Source of the DNA: an uncultured Alphaproteobacteria bacterium
GTDB taxonomy: Bacteria > Pseudomonadota > Alphaproteobacteria > Rhodospirillales > Rhodospirillaceae
Length of the DNA stretch: 64,000 nt
NCBI GenBank assembly: GCA_900079695.1
Contig: LT599022.1
Location: 586,287 to 650,286 of the forward strand
Direction: 5' to 3'
The notes under the pieces were generated by a model. The model saw only the letters and a list, made by a program, of their open reading frames with translations, was not told the DNA's origin and ran no database searches. How positions within the stretch are numbered: position 1 is the stretch's first letter; every line of letters starts with the position of its first letter. The position numbers and the translations under genes are program-made. Shown in pieces: positions 54,158 through 62,590 of the stretch.

Positions 54158-57100
54158 TTACGAACCGTGCGTATCGACCTGCGCCTTGATCTGCTGGGCG
54201 ATCTCTTCGTGACTTGCGCCGGACGGTGCGTTGTCGACCATGACGGTGACGGAGAAGTCGCTCTCATGACCGGCAACCGACACGACGAACTTGCCCGCGT
54301 CCGCCCCGGTTCCGGCGGTAACGTTGACCAGAGCGTCGCGGCCGGTTTCGGTGTCGGGGATCAAAGCATCGAACAAGGCATCGAGGTCGATGGTGTCGCC
54401 ACCGGTCCCGTCGGCACCATCGAGATGGAAGTCGACGATGGTGTCGTGACCGTCGGATACCGAGTTGAACTGGAAGGTATCCTCCCCGTCGCCACCTTTC
54501 AGCACGTCGTTGCCGGCGCCGCCGATCAGGAGGTCGTTGCCGCCCTGCCCTTCGAGGACGTCGTCGCCGTCCCCGCCGATCAGGACGTCGTCGTCGCCGC
54601 CGCCGAGGAGATGGTCGTTGCCGTCGCCACCGAGCAGGGTATCGCCGCCGTTACCGCCCTGGAGGTAATCGTCGTGAGCCGAGCCGGTGAGCAGGAGGCC
54701 GCTGTCGTCGGCGAACAGGTGCACGCCGGTGGTCGAGTCTGCTGCACTGGCATCGGCATGCTGCACCGCATAGGTGCTGCCGTCGGCGAACCTCGATGCT
54801 GCCACGTCGATGTCGAGGGAGATCGTCGCGGCATCTCCATCGTGCTGCGAAAGGTTGATGGCAAAGCTGTCGGTCCCGCCGGTGCTCAGGCCATCGACCG
54901 GATCGTAAGTGTAGGAGCCCGCGGCGTGGTCGCCGTAAGTAAGAGTGTAGAACGTCAGCGTGCCATAGATTCCGTCGAGCGTGACGACGCCGTTGTCATC
55001 GGCGACGCCCGCGCCGCCCGCGTTCTCGACTTCCACGGTGGTGGCTTCCGCGCCGTGGATGTAGCTGTCGAGCGCCACCACGCCGGAGATCGCCGCCGCC
55101 GCCGCCCACTGTGCGTTCGGCACCGTCAGCGTCTGTGCGGCGAAGGATGCGGAGTCGTAAGCCGGAGTATTCGGATTGGTGATCGTGATCTTGTCGATCC
55201 TGACCTCCGCCGAATCGCCGTTGTTGGTCTTGTCGTTCACGTTGAAGTACAGGCGGTAATTGCCGCCGGACGAAACCGTGGTGGAAAGGTTGGACAGATT
55301 GCCCGACGCCACGGTCGCACCGCTCTCCGTCTTGAGCGTCCACGAGAAGGTATCGCTGCCCGAGAGGTCGCTGGAACTCACGGCGATCGTGACGGTCTGA
55401 CCGGCATCGAGATGGAACGCGTTCTTGGTGCTCGCGTCGGTGCTCGACGAGCTGTACCTGTCGGTATCCCGGATGAGCAAGTTGCCGCCGCTCACGACGG
55501 TGACGACGTCGCTCATATCCCAGGTCAGGCTGTTATCGCCCTTATAGGTATTTCCGTTGTCGTAGGGATTGCTGAAGGTTTCCAGGTTGCTCGTCGTCCC
55601 GACGGAAGCGGGATGGTGGTCGATGGTGCCGATATAGTTGGCATAGCTCGCCGTTCCGTCCGGCTGCGCGTCATAAGTGTCGGCCGCCTTATGGATTTCG
55701 CCGCCTTCCACCCATCCGCTGTCCTTGATGGTAAGGGTGAGGGTCGAGGCGGATTCGGTGCCGTCGCCGTCCTTGACGGTGTAGTCGATCACCAACGGCG
55801 TGTCCTCGCCGACGTCGAGGCCCTCGACGGCGGTGAAGGTATAGGCGCCGGTGGCGGCGTCCACCACCAGGGTGCCGAAATCGGTCAATTCCACGGTGAA
55901 CGTGTGGCTGGCGGCGTCGAACGTCGCGGGCACACCGTTCCACGACACCGCGGAGATCGGCTGCGAAGCCCATCCGTCCGCACCCGCCGTATCGGCCGCG
56001 TCGCCCGGATTGGCCGACCCGGCCAGCAGGTTGCCGGTGGCGGTGTCGACGGTGCTCTCGAGAGCGGCCTTGAGATCGCTGGGATTATTGACCTGGACAT
56101 GCTGATCGGAAACGCCCTGCAAGCCCACACCGCCGTCGGTGTAGAGTTTCCCATCGAAAAGATCCCAGCCGAATTGACCCCCTTTTTCGACATAGGTGAA
56201 AAGTTCGCCGGAACCGCCGATGCCGACGGAGTAGACGTTCTCCGGCGAGATATGGTTTTCAGTCAAGAAGGTCTGCCAGGTCGCGATCTCGTTCGCGTTC
56301 AAGGCGCCGGAATTATAGTCAACTCTCCCCCAGCTACGCCCCACTTCATCCTGGTCGTCCGGATGACCATCGGAGACGAAATAGACCACCGTGGCGCCGC
56401 TCTCCGGCGGGTTCTGCTTATAAGCATCCTGCAAAGACGTAAGGGCGTCGTCGTAGTCGGTGCCGCCGGAAGGATTCTTCAGCTCATTGACAAAGTCCAC
56501 CGCATCGTCGTGGCTCAGCCAGACGGGGGTGCTGGTGCTGGCCGTTCCGTTGAACGCCGTGATCATCACGCTGCCGAGCGCCGTACCATAGGAGTTGAGG
56601 AGGTTGGTAACTGCGTCCTTGAGAGCCTCAAGCTTGGTACTGTCATTGCTGTTGATGCGGCCGTCGCCGTTGCTGTCGAAACGCTCGCCCATGCTTCCCG
56701 ACATGTCGAGCGCCAGAACGACGTTGTAGGTGCCGGCGTTGCTCTGCCCTTCGTTCACCGAAGCGGCGTCGGCGTTGGCGGTGGGGGCGGCGTCGGCGAC
56801 GGTGATGGAGACCGTGGCCGGGGTGCTGGTCGCGCCGTCGTCGTCGGTTGCGGTGTAGGTGAAGGACAGCGGCGCGCCGCCACCCTGGTGTTCGGTGTCG
56901 TAGTCGTGGGACGGCTCGAAGTAGAGCGTCGTCGACGACGAGATCGTATCGCCCGCGGCGACCGGGTTGTGAACGCCGCCTTCACCAAGGGTATAGAGGG
57001 TGCCGTTGCCCGGCAGGGTGCCGATGGTATACGACGCGACCGAGCCGTCGCTATCGCCGCCGTGGAGATCCACGACCACTGCCGGACCCGCCTGCACCGC

Positions 57101-60100
57101 GTCGACCGAGACCGGATCGACGGTCGGCGGTGCGTTGTTGGGCTCCACCGAAATCGAAACGCTGTCGCTGGAGGTGTCGCCGTCGGCATCGGTGGCGGTG
57201 AAGGTGATGTCGTAGTTCGTATCGCTAGCGACGTCGGCAGCCACCAGGGTCCAGGTGTGCGCAGCGATATCGACCGAAATCACGCCTGCCGCGGTGGTTC
57301 CGGAGTAGCGGCCGTCATCGCCGAGGGTGAGCTGCACCGGATCGCCGTCGCCGATCTTGACCGAGAGCGTCGCCGGATCGTCCGCACCGACGGCGAGGTC
57401 GATCGTGCCCGAGAGGGGCTCGCCGCCGACGACGTCGGTGTCGGTGAGCGCGATGTCGAGGACCGGCGCGTCGTCGGTGATGGCGACGCTGACGGTGCCG
57501 GTGACGCTGTCGTCGCCGTCGGCGTCGGTTCCGACCACGGTGATGCCGGAGATCGTCAGCAAGTCGCTGTTCGAGAGCAGGTCGGCGAAGTGATCGAAGG
57601 CGCTCCCGGCGGGAAGCGTTGCGGTGATGCTCGCCACGGTGAGGCCGCAGTCGTTGACGGTCGTGGTGAGCGTGAGGGTGATCTTGTTGCCGTCCGCATC
57701 CGCCACGACCATCGTCGTGCCGTCGTTGGAAACGACCGTAACCGTCTCCGAGGTGGCCGCTCCGGCGTCGAGCGTCAGAGAGGAGTTCTCGGCGTTGGTG
57801 AACAGGACCGTTGCATCCTGAGCCGCTCCGGTGGTGTCGGTGCCGAAGTTGAAGACGATCGAGCCGTTGTCGGAGCTCTCCGCAGACGCGGATTCGGCGA
57901 CGCTGAGCGTGATGTCGGCCGCACCGACGATGCTCGGTTCGCTGTCGTGAACGTCGACCGAGATCACCGTGCCGGGCGTGATTGCGACGTTGTTGGAGAG
58001 GTCGGGCTCGCCGCTGTCGCTGGGGTGCGCTTCCACCGCCATGCCGTAGGTGTTGGAGGTGGCGTTCACCGGCTCGTCGCCGGTGACTTCCGGCGCGGTG
58101 ACGGTCACCTGCACGCTCGCGAGCGGATCCCCTTCCGAGAGCTGGTCGTCGACCTGGACCTTGACGTACATGCCGTCGGCGACGCCGGAGTAGCTTTTGC
58201 CGTCGCTGCCGCCGCCGTCGGTCACGGTCACGAGCGACCATCCGGTGCCGCCGTCCGCGCCGGCGACGCTGACGGTGTCGGAATCCCAGCCTTGCGGCAC
58301 CTGAACCAGAATGAAGTGCTCTTCCGACCCGTCGACGCGATCGCCGAACTGGGCCGACGCGTTGAAGATGACGCCGGTGTTCTCGGTCACCTGGGTTTCG
58401 CCCGCGCTGGTGTAGCCGACGCCGGTGACGATGAAGTCCGAGAAGTTGCCTTCGCCCGTGGCGTTGACCGGGACCACGTAGACGGTCGCGATCGCCGCGC
58501 CGTCGGAGGTCAGGGTGAGGCTCACCTTGCCGTCGGGATCGCCGAACGCGGTGCCGCTGGCGACGAGGTTGCCCTTGGCGTCGTAGGCGAACACGTTGGC
58601 CTTCTCGACGTTGGTGACTTCCGGCGACCAGTCGGAGCCCTCGCCGCCGAACAGCAGGCCGAAGTTGACGGTGACGGACGACGCGCCGTCGGCGATGTTG
58701 AGCTTCAGCGCTTCGGCGTTGCCGCCGTTGCCGTCCTTGATGCCGTCGATCTCGCGCCAGTTGGTGTTGTTGTCGCTGTTGATGCCCCAGCCGGTGGCGG
58801 TCGAAACCGCCGGGTTCTCACCATGATAGGTGACCACCTGCAGCGGCACTTCGGTCTCGGAGCCGGAATTGAGCGTGCTGCCGAACGCGGCGGTCGGGAT
58901 CACCACGCCCGCGACCTCGACGCCCGCCTGCGCCCAGGTGGTGACGTTCGGGGTGATGCAGGTGGTCTGCGTCACCGCGACGCTGGCGCTGCCGGTCACG
59001 TGCGTCGGCGCGTCGGCGACCGCGTCGACCGTCACCTCGGCGGTGCCGGTCACGGTCGAGACGGCGCCCGAGTCCAAATCGCTCACGGTTGCGGTGATCG
59101 CGACCGAAACGTCCACGTCGCTGTCGTTGTCGGCGGGGACGAAGTAGAGCGTGGCGCTCCCCGGCACCGGGGTGGGGGTGGTGCCGACGGTGACGGCCAC
59201 GAAGTCGGTGCCGTTCAGGGAGTAGTAGAAGGTCCCTTCCCCGCCGTTCGTTCCGGTGATGACATAGCTGTCGATCCGCTCCGAAGCGCCGTGCTCGTCG
59301 TCATTCGCATTGTCGGTCAGGGTAACGGAAACTTCGTAGCCGTGCACGCTCCCGGATCCGGCGACGGGGATTTCGGTGAAGGCGACGCTGTCGCCGTCCT
59401 CGTAGGCGGTGCCGGAGCCGGACAACGCATCCTCGCCCACGTCGGACGGATCGACGACGACCGTCACGCTGCCGTGCGACAGATAGATGTTGTCGGCGGC
59501 GGACGAATCCGGCTCGACGTCGCCGGTGGTGGTTTCCTCCGCCTTGGCGATCACGTCGAAGGTATAGCTGCTCGAATCCGAGACGTCGGACGGCGCGGTG
59601 AGCGTGACTTTGACGGTGACCGAGCCGTCGGCGGCGATCGTGGCGTCGTCGACCGGGACCGACATGTAGGTCTTGCCGTCGACGACCTCGGTGTCGTAGC
59701 CCTCCGAATTGGTCCAACCCGTCTGGAGTTCGACCAGGACGGAGTGCTGCTCGGAGCCGTCGGCATGATCGCCGAAGGTAGCGGTGACGGCGATGACGAT
59801 CGCCGCACCGTCGGCAACCGCGCTGCGGCCTTCGCCGTATTGCGCCGTGGCTTCGGCGACGGTGGTCGCGTCCGCGTTCGCATCCACCACCAGGGTCACA
59901 TCCGTGGAGGCGAACGCGACCGGAACCGCGACAGCGCCGTCGCTGCCATGCTCGACCGAGGTGGCGAGCACGGTCACGCTCTCGTCGACGTCGGAATCCG
60001 CGGGTGGCGTGAAGGTGAGGCCGGTGACGCTGACGTTTTCGCCCTGTCCGGTGACGTTGATGGTATACGCGACGACGGTTTCACCATCCTCACCATATAT

Positions 60101-62416
60101 GGCGGTCCACCCCTCTCCGGCCGTAGCAGTCCAGCCGCTCGGCACCGAAACGGTGATGTAGTGGCTTTCGGAGCCGTCGTTGTCGGCGAACGTCGCGACG
60201 AACGTCGGCGTCACGCTGCCGTCTTCCTGCGCGACGGTTTCGGAGGTGGTGGCCAGCGCCACAGCGCTCGCCGCATCGGCGACCGCGACCACCTCGACCT
60301 GGAACGCTCCGGTGGAGGTCGCCTGGTCGTTGTCCTCGGTGAGCTGGCTGTCGGTGAGATTGGTTTCGGTGGCGGTCACAGAAACGTCGACCCGGAAGTC
60401 GTCGTCGGCGTGCTTCGGCTCCTGCACCTGAAGCCCCGCTCCGCTGTCGCTCGCACCGAAGTTGAGCGAAAGGATTTGGGTGGTGGAATCCGCGGCATTG
60501 ACCGGAACCGCGGTGACGACGTAGCCGTCGGCGGTCTGCGCGAGGGTCAGCATGACGTCGACGAGTTGCGGTTCGTCTTCGCCCGCGACCGTGGCCCACA
60601 CCTGAACGGGATTATCGCCGACGCTCAGCGGCTGGCTGTTCCACAGCACCGCATAGCCGTCGGCGGCCACATCTGCGACCTCGGCGGCCACGGCGAGCGC
60701 AACCGGCGGAGGTTCGTCGCCCCCGCCGAGCGCGAGGCCGGTGATCCGCACCACCACCTCGGTCAGTTCTTCCGAACCGTCGTCGTCCGCGGTGTCGGCG
60801 GAAAAGCCGATGCCGTAGACCGACTGCACGTCGGTGTGGGTCTCGTTGTTGAAGCCCGAGAGGAACGACGAAAGCGCATCGGCGGAGAGCGTCCCGCCGC
60901 CGGTGATCGCGGTGAGGATCGACTGTTCGGCGGCGCTCGGCGTGCCGGAAATGCCGTGATGGTCGATGCCGTCGGCGGGATTGGTGTCGGTGCCGGCGGC
61001 CGACGTGTCCTCATTGTAAGTGACGACAGGCACTTCGGCGAATCCGGAAGACCCAACGGTCAATACGCCAGCCGCATCAGCCCTGACGGACACGCCATAA
61101 TCCGGCGCATCGGTGTCGACGTCGTTGTTGATGCCGCTGATCACTTCGGCCTCGGTCAGTTCGTACTCGCTGACCGCGATAATATATTTGCCGGAAGCCA
61201 GGGCTTCGACGATCTGCGACGCGAGCCCCGAACCATGATCGTCGTTGATGGAGATGATGTCGTCCGCAGAGAGATCGCCGTCGTCGCGCAGCAGATAGAT
61301 GTAGCTGTCGTTGCCGAACACCGTGGTGTCGATGGTGACGGTCGCATCGGCGCTCAAGGCGAAGTGGACGTACTGCACCGAACCTTCCTCGCCCGCTGGA
61401 GCGACGGTGACGGTTCCGGAATACATGCTGCCGCCCTCACCCGGCAGTTGGATGTTCGGCTGGTCGGCGACCGCGTCGACGACGACGGTGCCGGTGGCGG
61501 TGATCGTTGCCGTCTGGGTGCCGGTGGTGGTGTCTTCGATGTCCATCGACACGGCGAGGTCGAAGTTCGCGTCGGAGTTTGCCGGGAGCCCGGTGATGCG
61601 GATGCCGGTTTCGAGCCCGGCCGCGAGGGTGACCACCTGCCCGGGCGAACCGATGTCGATCACCTGACCATTGGAGAGGGTGAGTTGGACACCTTCCGGG
61701 AAGCCGGTGATGCGGGTTTCGGTGACGACCTCGTCGTCGGCCGGAGTGAAGACGATGTTGAGCGTCGGCACCGATTCGGTATGGTCGCCGGTGTTGGCGT
61801 AAGGCTTGTTGTCCTCGAACGCGACGCCGACCACGCCGCCCTCGTACTCGGTGATGATCTCGATGGAGCCGGAGCCCTCGGCGAGGTCCAGCACGCCGGG
61901 ATCCTCGGTCGGCTCGGGCGGAGCGAACGCGAGGTCGAGGTTTCCGAGCAGGTCGAGAGTCGAAAGACCGGTGCCGATGTCGCCCGGTGCATAGGGATCG
62001 AAGAGTGCGCCGCCACCCAGCGGCCCCCCCGCCCCGGCGCCCGCGGCCGGACCCGCGGCCGGTTCGGCGGCGTTGAGATCGGGGTTGCCGACGTCGGCGA
62101 GGATCTGTTCCTGCGGCACCACGCCGCCGTCGGCGAGCGCGACGGCCGGGGGCAGTTCGCTGGAGGCGAAGGTGAAGTAGTCCTCGAACACCACCTTGCC
62201 GCCGTCGCCGGATTCGGCGACGAGGTTGTTGCCCTCCTTGACGAAGTTCACGTCGGCGGCATCGAGCTGGTATTCGGTTCCGGGCACCACCGCCACGGTG
62301 GTCGATTCCCCGCGCGGCGGCACCGCCACCTGCACGGTTGCGTAATCGGCGGGCGGCGTCGCGGAAGCCTGGGCGAGGTTCGGAGCGGACGGGGTCGGGG
62401 TGCCTTGGGATTCCAT
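54158..62416 (-). CDS. Giant type I-secreted RTX/VWA repeat protein (2752 aa)
   Basis: Predicted surface or secreted adhesin. The N-terminus (1-165) has no Sec signal but a retention-type region with two PAAG di-alanine sites (119-126). Residues about 170-1890 are immunoglobulin/cadherin-like repeats; three modules carry D-x-DGSE-x-H (about 746, 884, 1360), as in T1SS-143 repeats. A PPC-like domain spans about 340-450. A von Willebrand A domain (about 1896-2120) has DMSGS at 1904-1908. After more beta-rich modules come seven RTX nonapeptides (2587-2649) and a secretion-signal tail. ATG 62416 has GGAGG five bases upstream. The type I transporter is not in the window. Confidence 0.92.
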   Translation of the reverse strand: MESQGTPTPSAPNLAQASATPPADYATVQVAVPPRGESTTVAVVPGTEYQLDAADVNFVKEGNNLVAESGDGGKVVFEDYFTFASSELPPAVALADGGVVPQEQILADVGNPDLNAAEPAAGPAAGAGAGGPLGGGALFDPYAPGDIGTGLSTLDLLGNLDLAFAPPEPTEDPGVLDLAEGSGSIEIITEYEGGVVGVAFEDNKPYANTGDHTESVPTLNIVFTPADDEVVTETRITGFPEGVQLTLSNGQVIDIGSPGQVVTLAAGLETGIRITGLPANSDANFDLAVSMDIEDTTTGTQTATITATGTVVVDAVADQPNIQLPGEGGSMYSGTVTVAPAGEEGSVQYVHFALSADATVTIDTTVFGNDSYIYLLRDDGDLSADDIISINDDHGSGLASQIVEALASGKYIIAVSEYELTEAEVISGINNDVDTDAPDYGVSVRADAAGVLTVGSSGFAEVPVVTYNEDTSAAGTDTNPADGIDHHGISGTPSAAEQSILTAITGGGTLSADALSSFLSGFNNETHTDVQSVYGIGFSADTADDDGSEELTEVVVRITGLALGGGDEPPPVALAVAAEVADVAADGYAVLWNSQPLSVGDNPVQVWATVAGEDEPQLVDVMLTLAQTADGYVVTAVPVNAADSTTQILSLNFGASDSGAGLQVQEPKHADDDFRVDVSVTATETNLTDSQLTEDNDQATSTGAFQVEVVAVADAASAVALATTSETVAQEDGSVTPTFVATFADNDGSESHYITVSVPSGWTATAGEGWTAIYGEDGETVVAYTINVTGQGENVSVTGLTFTPPADSDVDESVTVLATSVEHGSDGAVAVPVAFASTDVTLVVDANADATTVAEATAQYGEGRSAVADGAAIVIAVTATFGDHADGSEQHSVLVELQTGWTNSEGYDTEVVDGKTYMSVPVDDATIAADGSVTVKVTLTAPSDVSDSSSYTFDVIAKAEETTTGDVEPDSSAADNIYLSHGSVTVVVDPSDVGEDALSGSGTAYEDGDSVAFTEIPVAGSGSVHGYEVSVTLTDNANDDEHGASERIDSYVITGTNGGEGTFYYSLNGTDFVAVTVGTTPTPVPGSATLYFVPADNDSDVDVSVAITATVSDLDSGAVSTVTGTAEVTVDAVADAPTHVTGSASVAVTQTTCITPNVTTWAQAGVEVAGVVIPTAAFGSTLNSGSETEVPLQVVTYHGENPAVSTATGWGINSDNNTNWREIDGIKDGNGGNAEALKLNIADGASSVTVNFGLLFGGEGSDWSPEVTNVEKANVFAYDAKGNLVASGTAFGDPDGKVSLTLTSDGAAIATVYVVPVNATGEGNFSDFIVTGVGYTSAGETQVTENTGVIFNASAQFGDRVDGSEEHFILVQVPQGWDSDTVSVAGADGGTGWSLVTVTDGGGSDGKSYSGVADGMYVKVQVDDQLSEGDPLASVQVTVTAPEVTGDEPVNATSNTYGMAVEAHPSDSGEPDLSNNVAITPGTVISVDVHDSEPSIVGAADITLSVAESASAESSDNGSIVFNFGTDTTGAAQDATVLFTNAENSSLTLDAGAATSETVTVVSNDGTTMVVADADGNKITLTLTTTVNDCGLTVASITATLPAGSAFDHFADLLSNSDLLTISGITVVGTDADGDDSVTGTVSVAITDDAPVLDIALTDTDVVGGEPLSGTIDLAVGADDPATLSVKIGDGDPVQLTLGDDGRYSGTTAAGVISVDIAAHTWTLVAADVASDTNYDITFTATDADGDTSSDSVSISVEPNNAPPTVDPVSVDAVQAGPAVVVDLHGGDSDGSVASYTIGTLPGNGTLYTLGEGGVHNPVAAGDTISSSTTLYFEPSHDYDTEHQGGGAPLSFTYTATDDDGATSTPATVSITVADAAPTANADAASVNEGQSNAGTYNVVLALDMSGSMGERFDSNGDGRINSNDSTKLEALKDAVTNLLNSYGTALGSVMITAFNGTASTSTPVWLSHDDAVDFVNELKNPSGGTDYDDALTSLQDAYKQNPPESGATVVYFVSDGHPDDQDEVGRSWGRVDYNSGALNANEIATWQTFLTENHISPENVYSVGIGGSGELFTYVEKGGQFGWDLFDGKLYTDGGVGLQGVSDQHVQVNNPSDLKAALESTVDTATGNLLAGSANPGDAADTAGADGWASQPISAVSWNGVPATFDAASHTFTVELTDFGTLVVDAATGAYTFTAVEGLDVGEDTPLVIDYTVKDGDGTESASTLTLTIKDSGWVEGGEIHKAADTYDAQPDGTASYANYIGTIDHHPASVGTTSNLETFSNPYDNGNTYKGDNSLTWDMSDVVTVVSGGNLLIRDTDRYSSSSTDASTKNAFHLDAGQTVTIAVSSSDLSGSDTFSWTLKTESGATVASGNLSNLSTTVSSGGNYRLYFNVNDKTNNGDSAEVRIDKITITNPNTPAYDSASFAAQTLTVPNAQWAAAAAISGVVALDSYIHGAEATTVEVENAGGAGVADDNGVVTLDGIYGTLTFYTLTYGDHAAGSYTYDPVDGLSTGGTDSFAINLSQHDGDAATISLDIDVAASRFADGSTYAVQHADASAADSTTGVHLFADDSGLLLTGSAHDDYLQGGNGGDTLLGGDGNDHLLGGGDDDVLIGGDGDDVLEGQGGNDLLIGGAGNDVLKGGDGEDTFQFNSVSDGHDTIVDFHLDGADGTGGDTIDLDALFDALIPDTETGRDALVNVTAGTGADAGKFVVSVAGHESDFSVTVMVDNAPSGASHEEIAQQIKAQVDTHGS
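54470..54658 (-). repeat. RTX calcium-binding nonapeptide repeats (7 copies)
   Basis: Seven consecutive nine-residue units of the form GGxGxDxLx encode a calcium-binding parallel beta-roll. The first six are regular and the seventh (GGDGEDTFQ) leads into the secretion-signal domain. They fold after export by a type I system. Confidence 0.95.
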
Positions 62417-62496
62417 ATCAGCCTCCATGGCGCGGGGATGCGTTCGAACCGCAATGCGGGACTTTTCGAAGGTACGCCGGAGGCAAGAGCGAGACA

Positions 62497-62512
62497 TGAC
62501 CCGTTCGGGTCA
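62497..62512. promoter_or_regulatory. Palindrome TGACCCGTTCGGGTCA upstream of the giant gene
   Basis: Two seven-base arms (TGACCCG and CGGGTCA) flank a TT, 81 bases before the giant gene's start codon. The symmetry suggests a regulator site. No matching promoter pair could be fixed around it. Confidence 0.4.
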
Positions 62513-62523
62513 CGAAATCACAG

Positions 62524-62565
62524 AAAAAACCGATCGAACCGATGGACGACTCCTCGGTTCGATCG
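62524..62565 (-). terminator. Strong rho-independent terminator after the HD-GYP-like gene
   Basis: On the minus strand CGATCGAACCG pairs perfectly with CGGTTCGATCG around a 13-base loop and is followed by GGTTTTTT. It ends transcription of the sensor gene (stop at 62591), so the giant gene needs its own promoter. Confidence 0.92.
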
Positions 62566-62590
62566 AATCATTCGCGAAATTGGCGAATTG

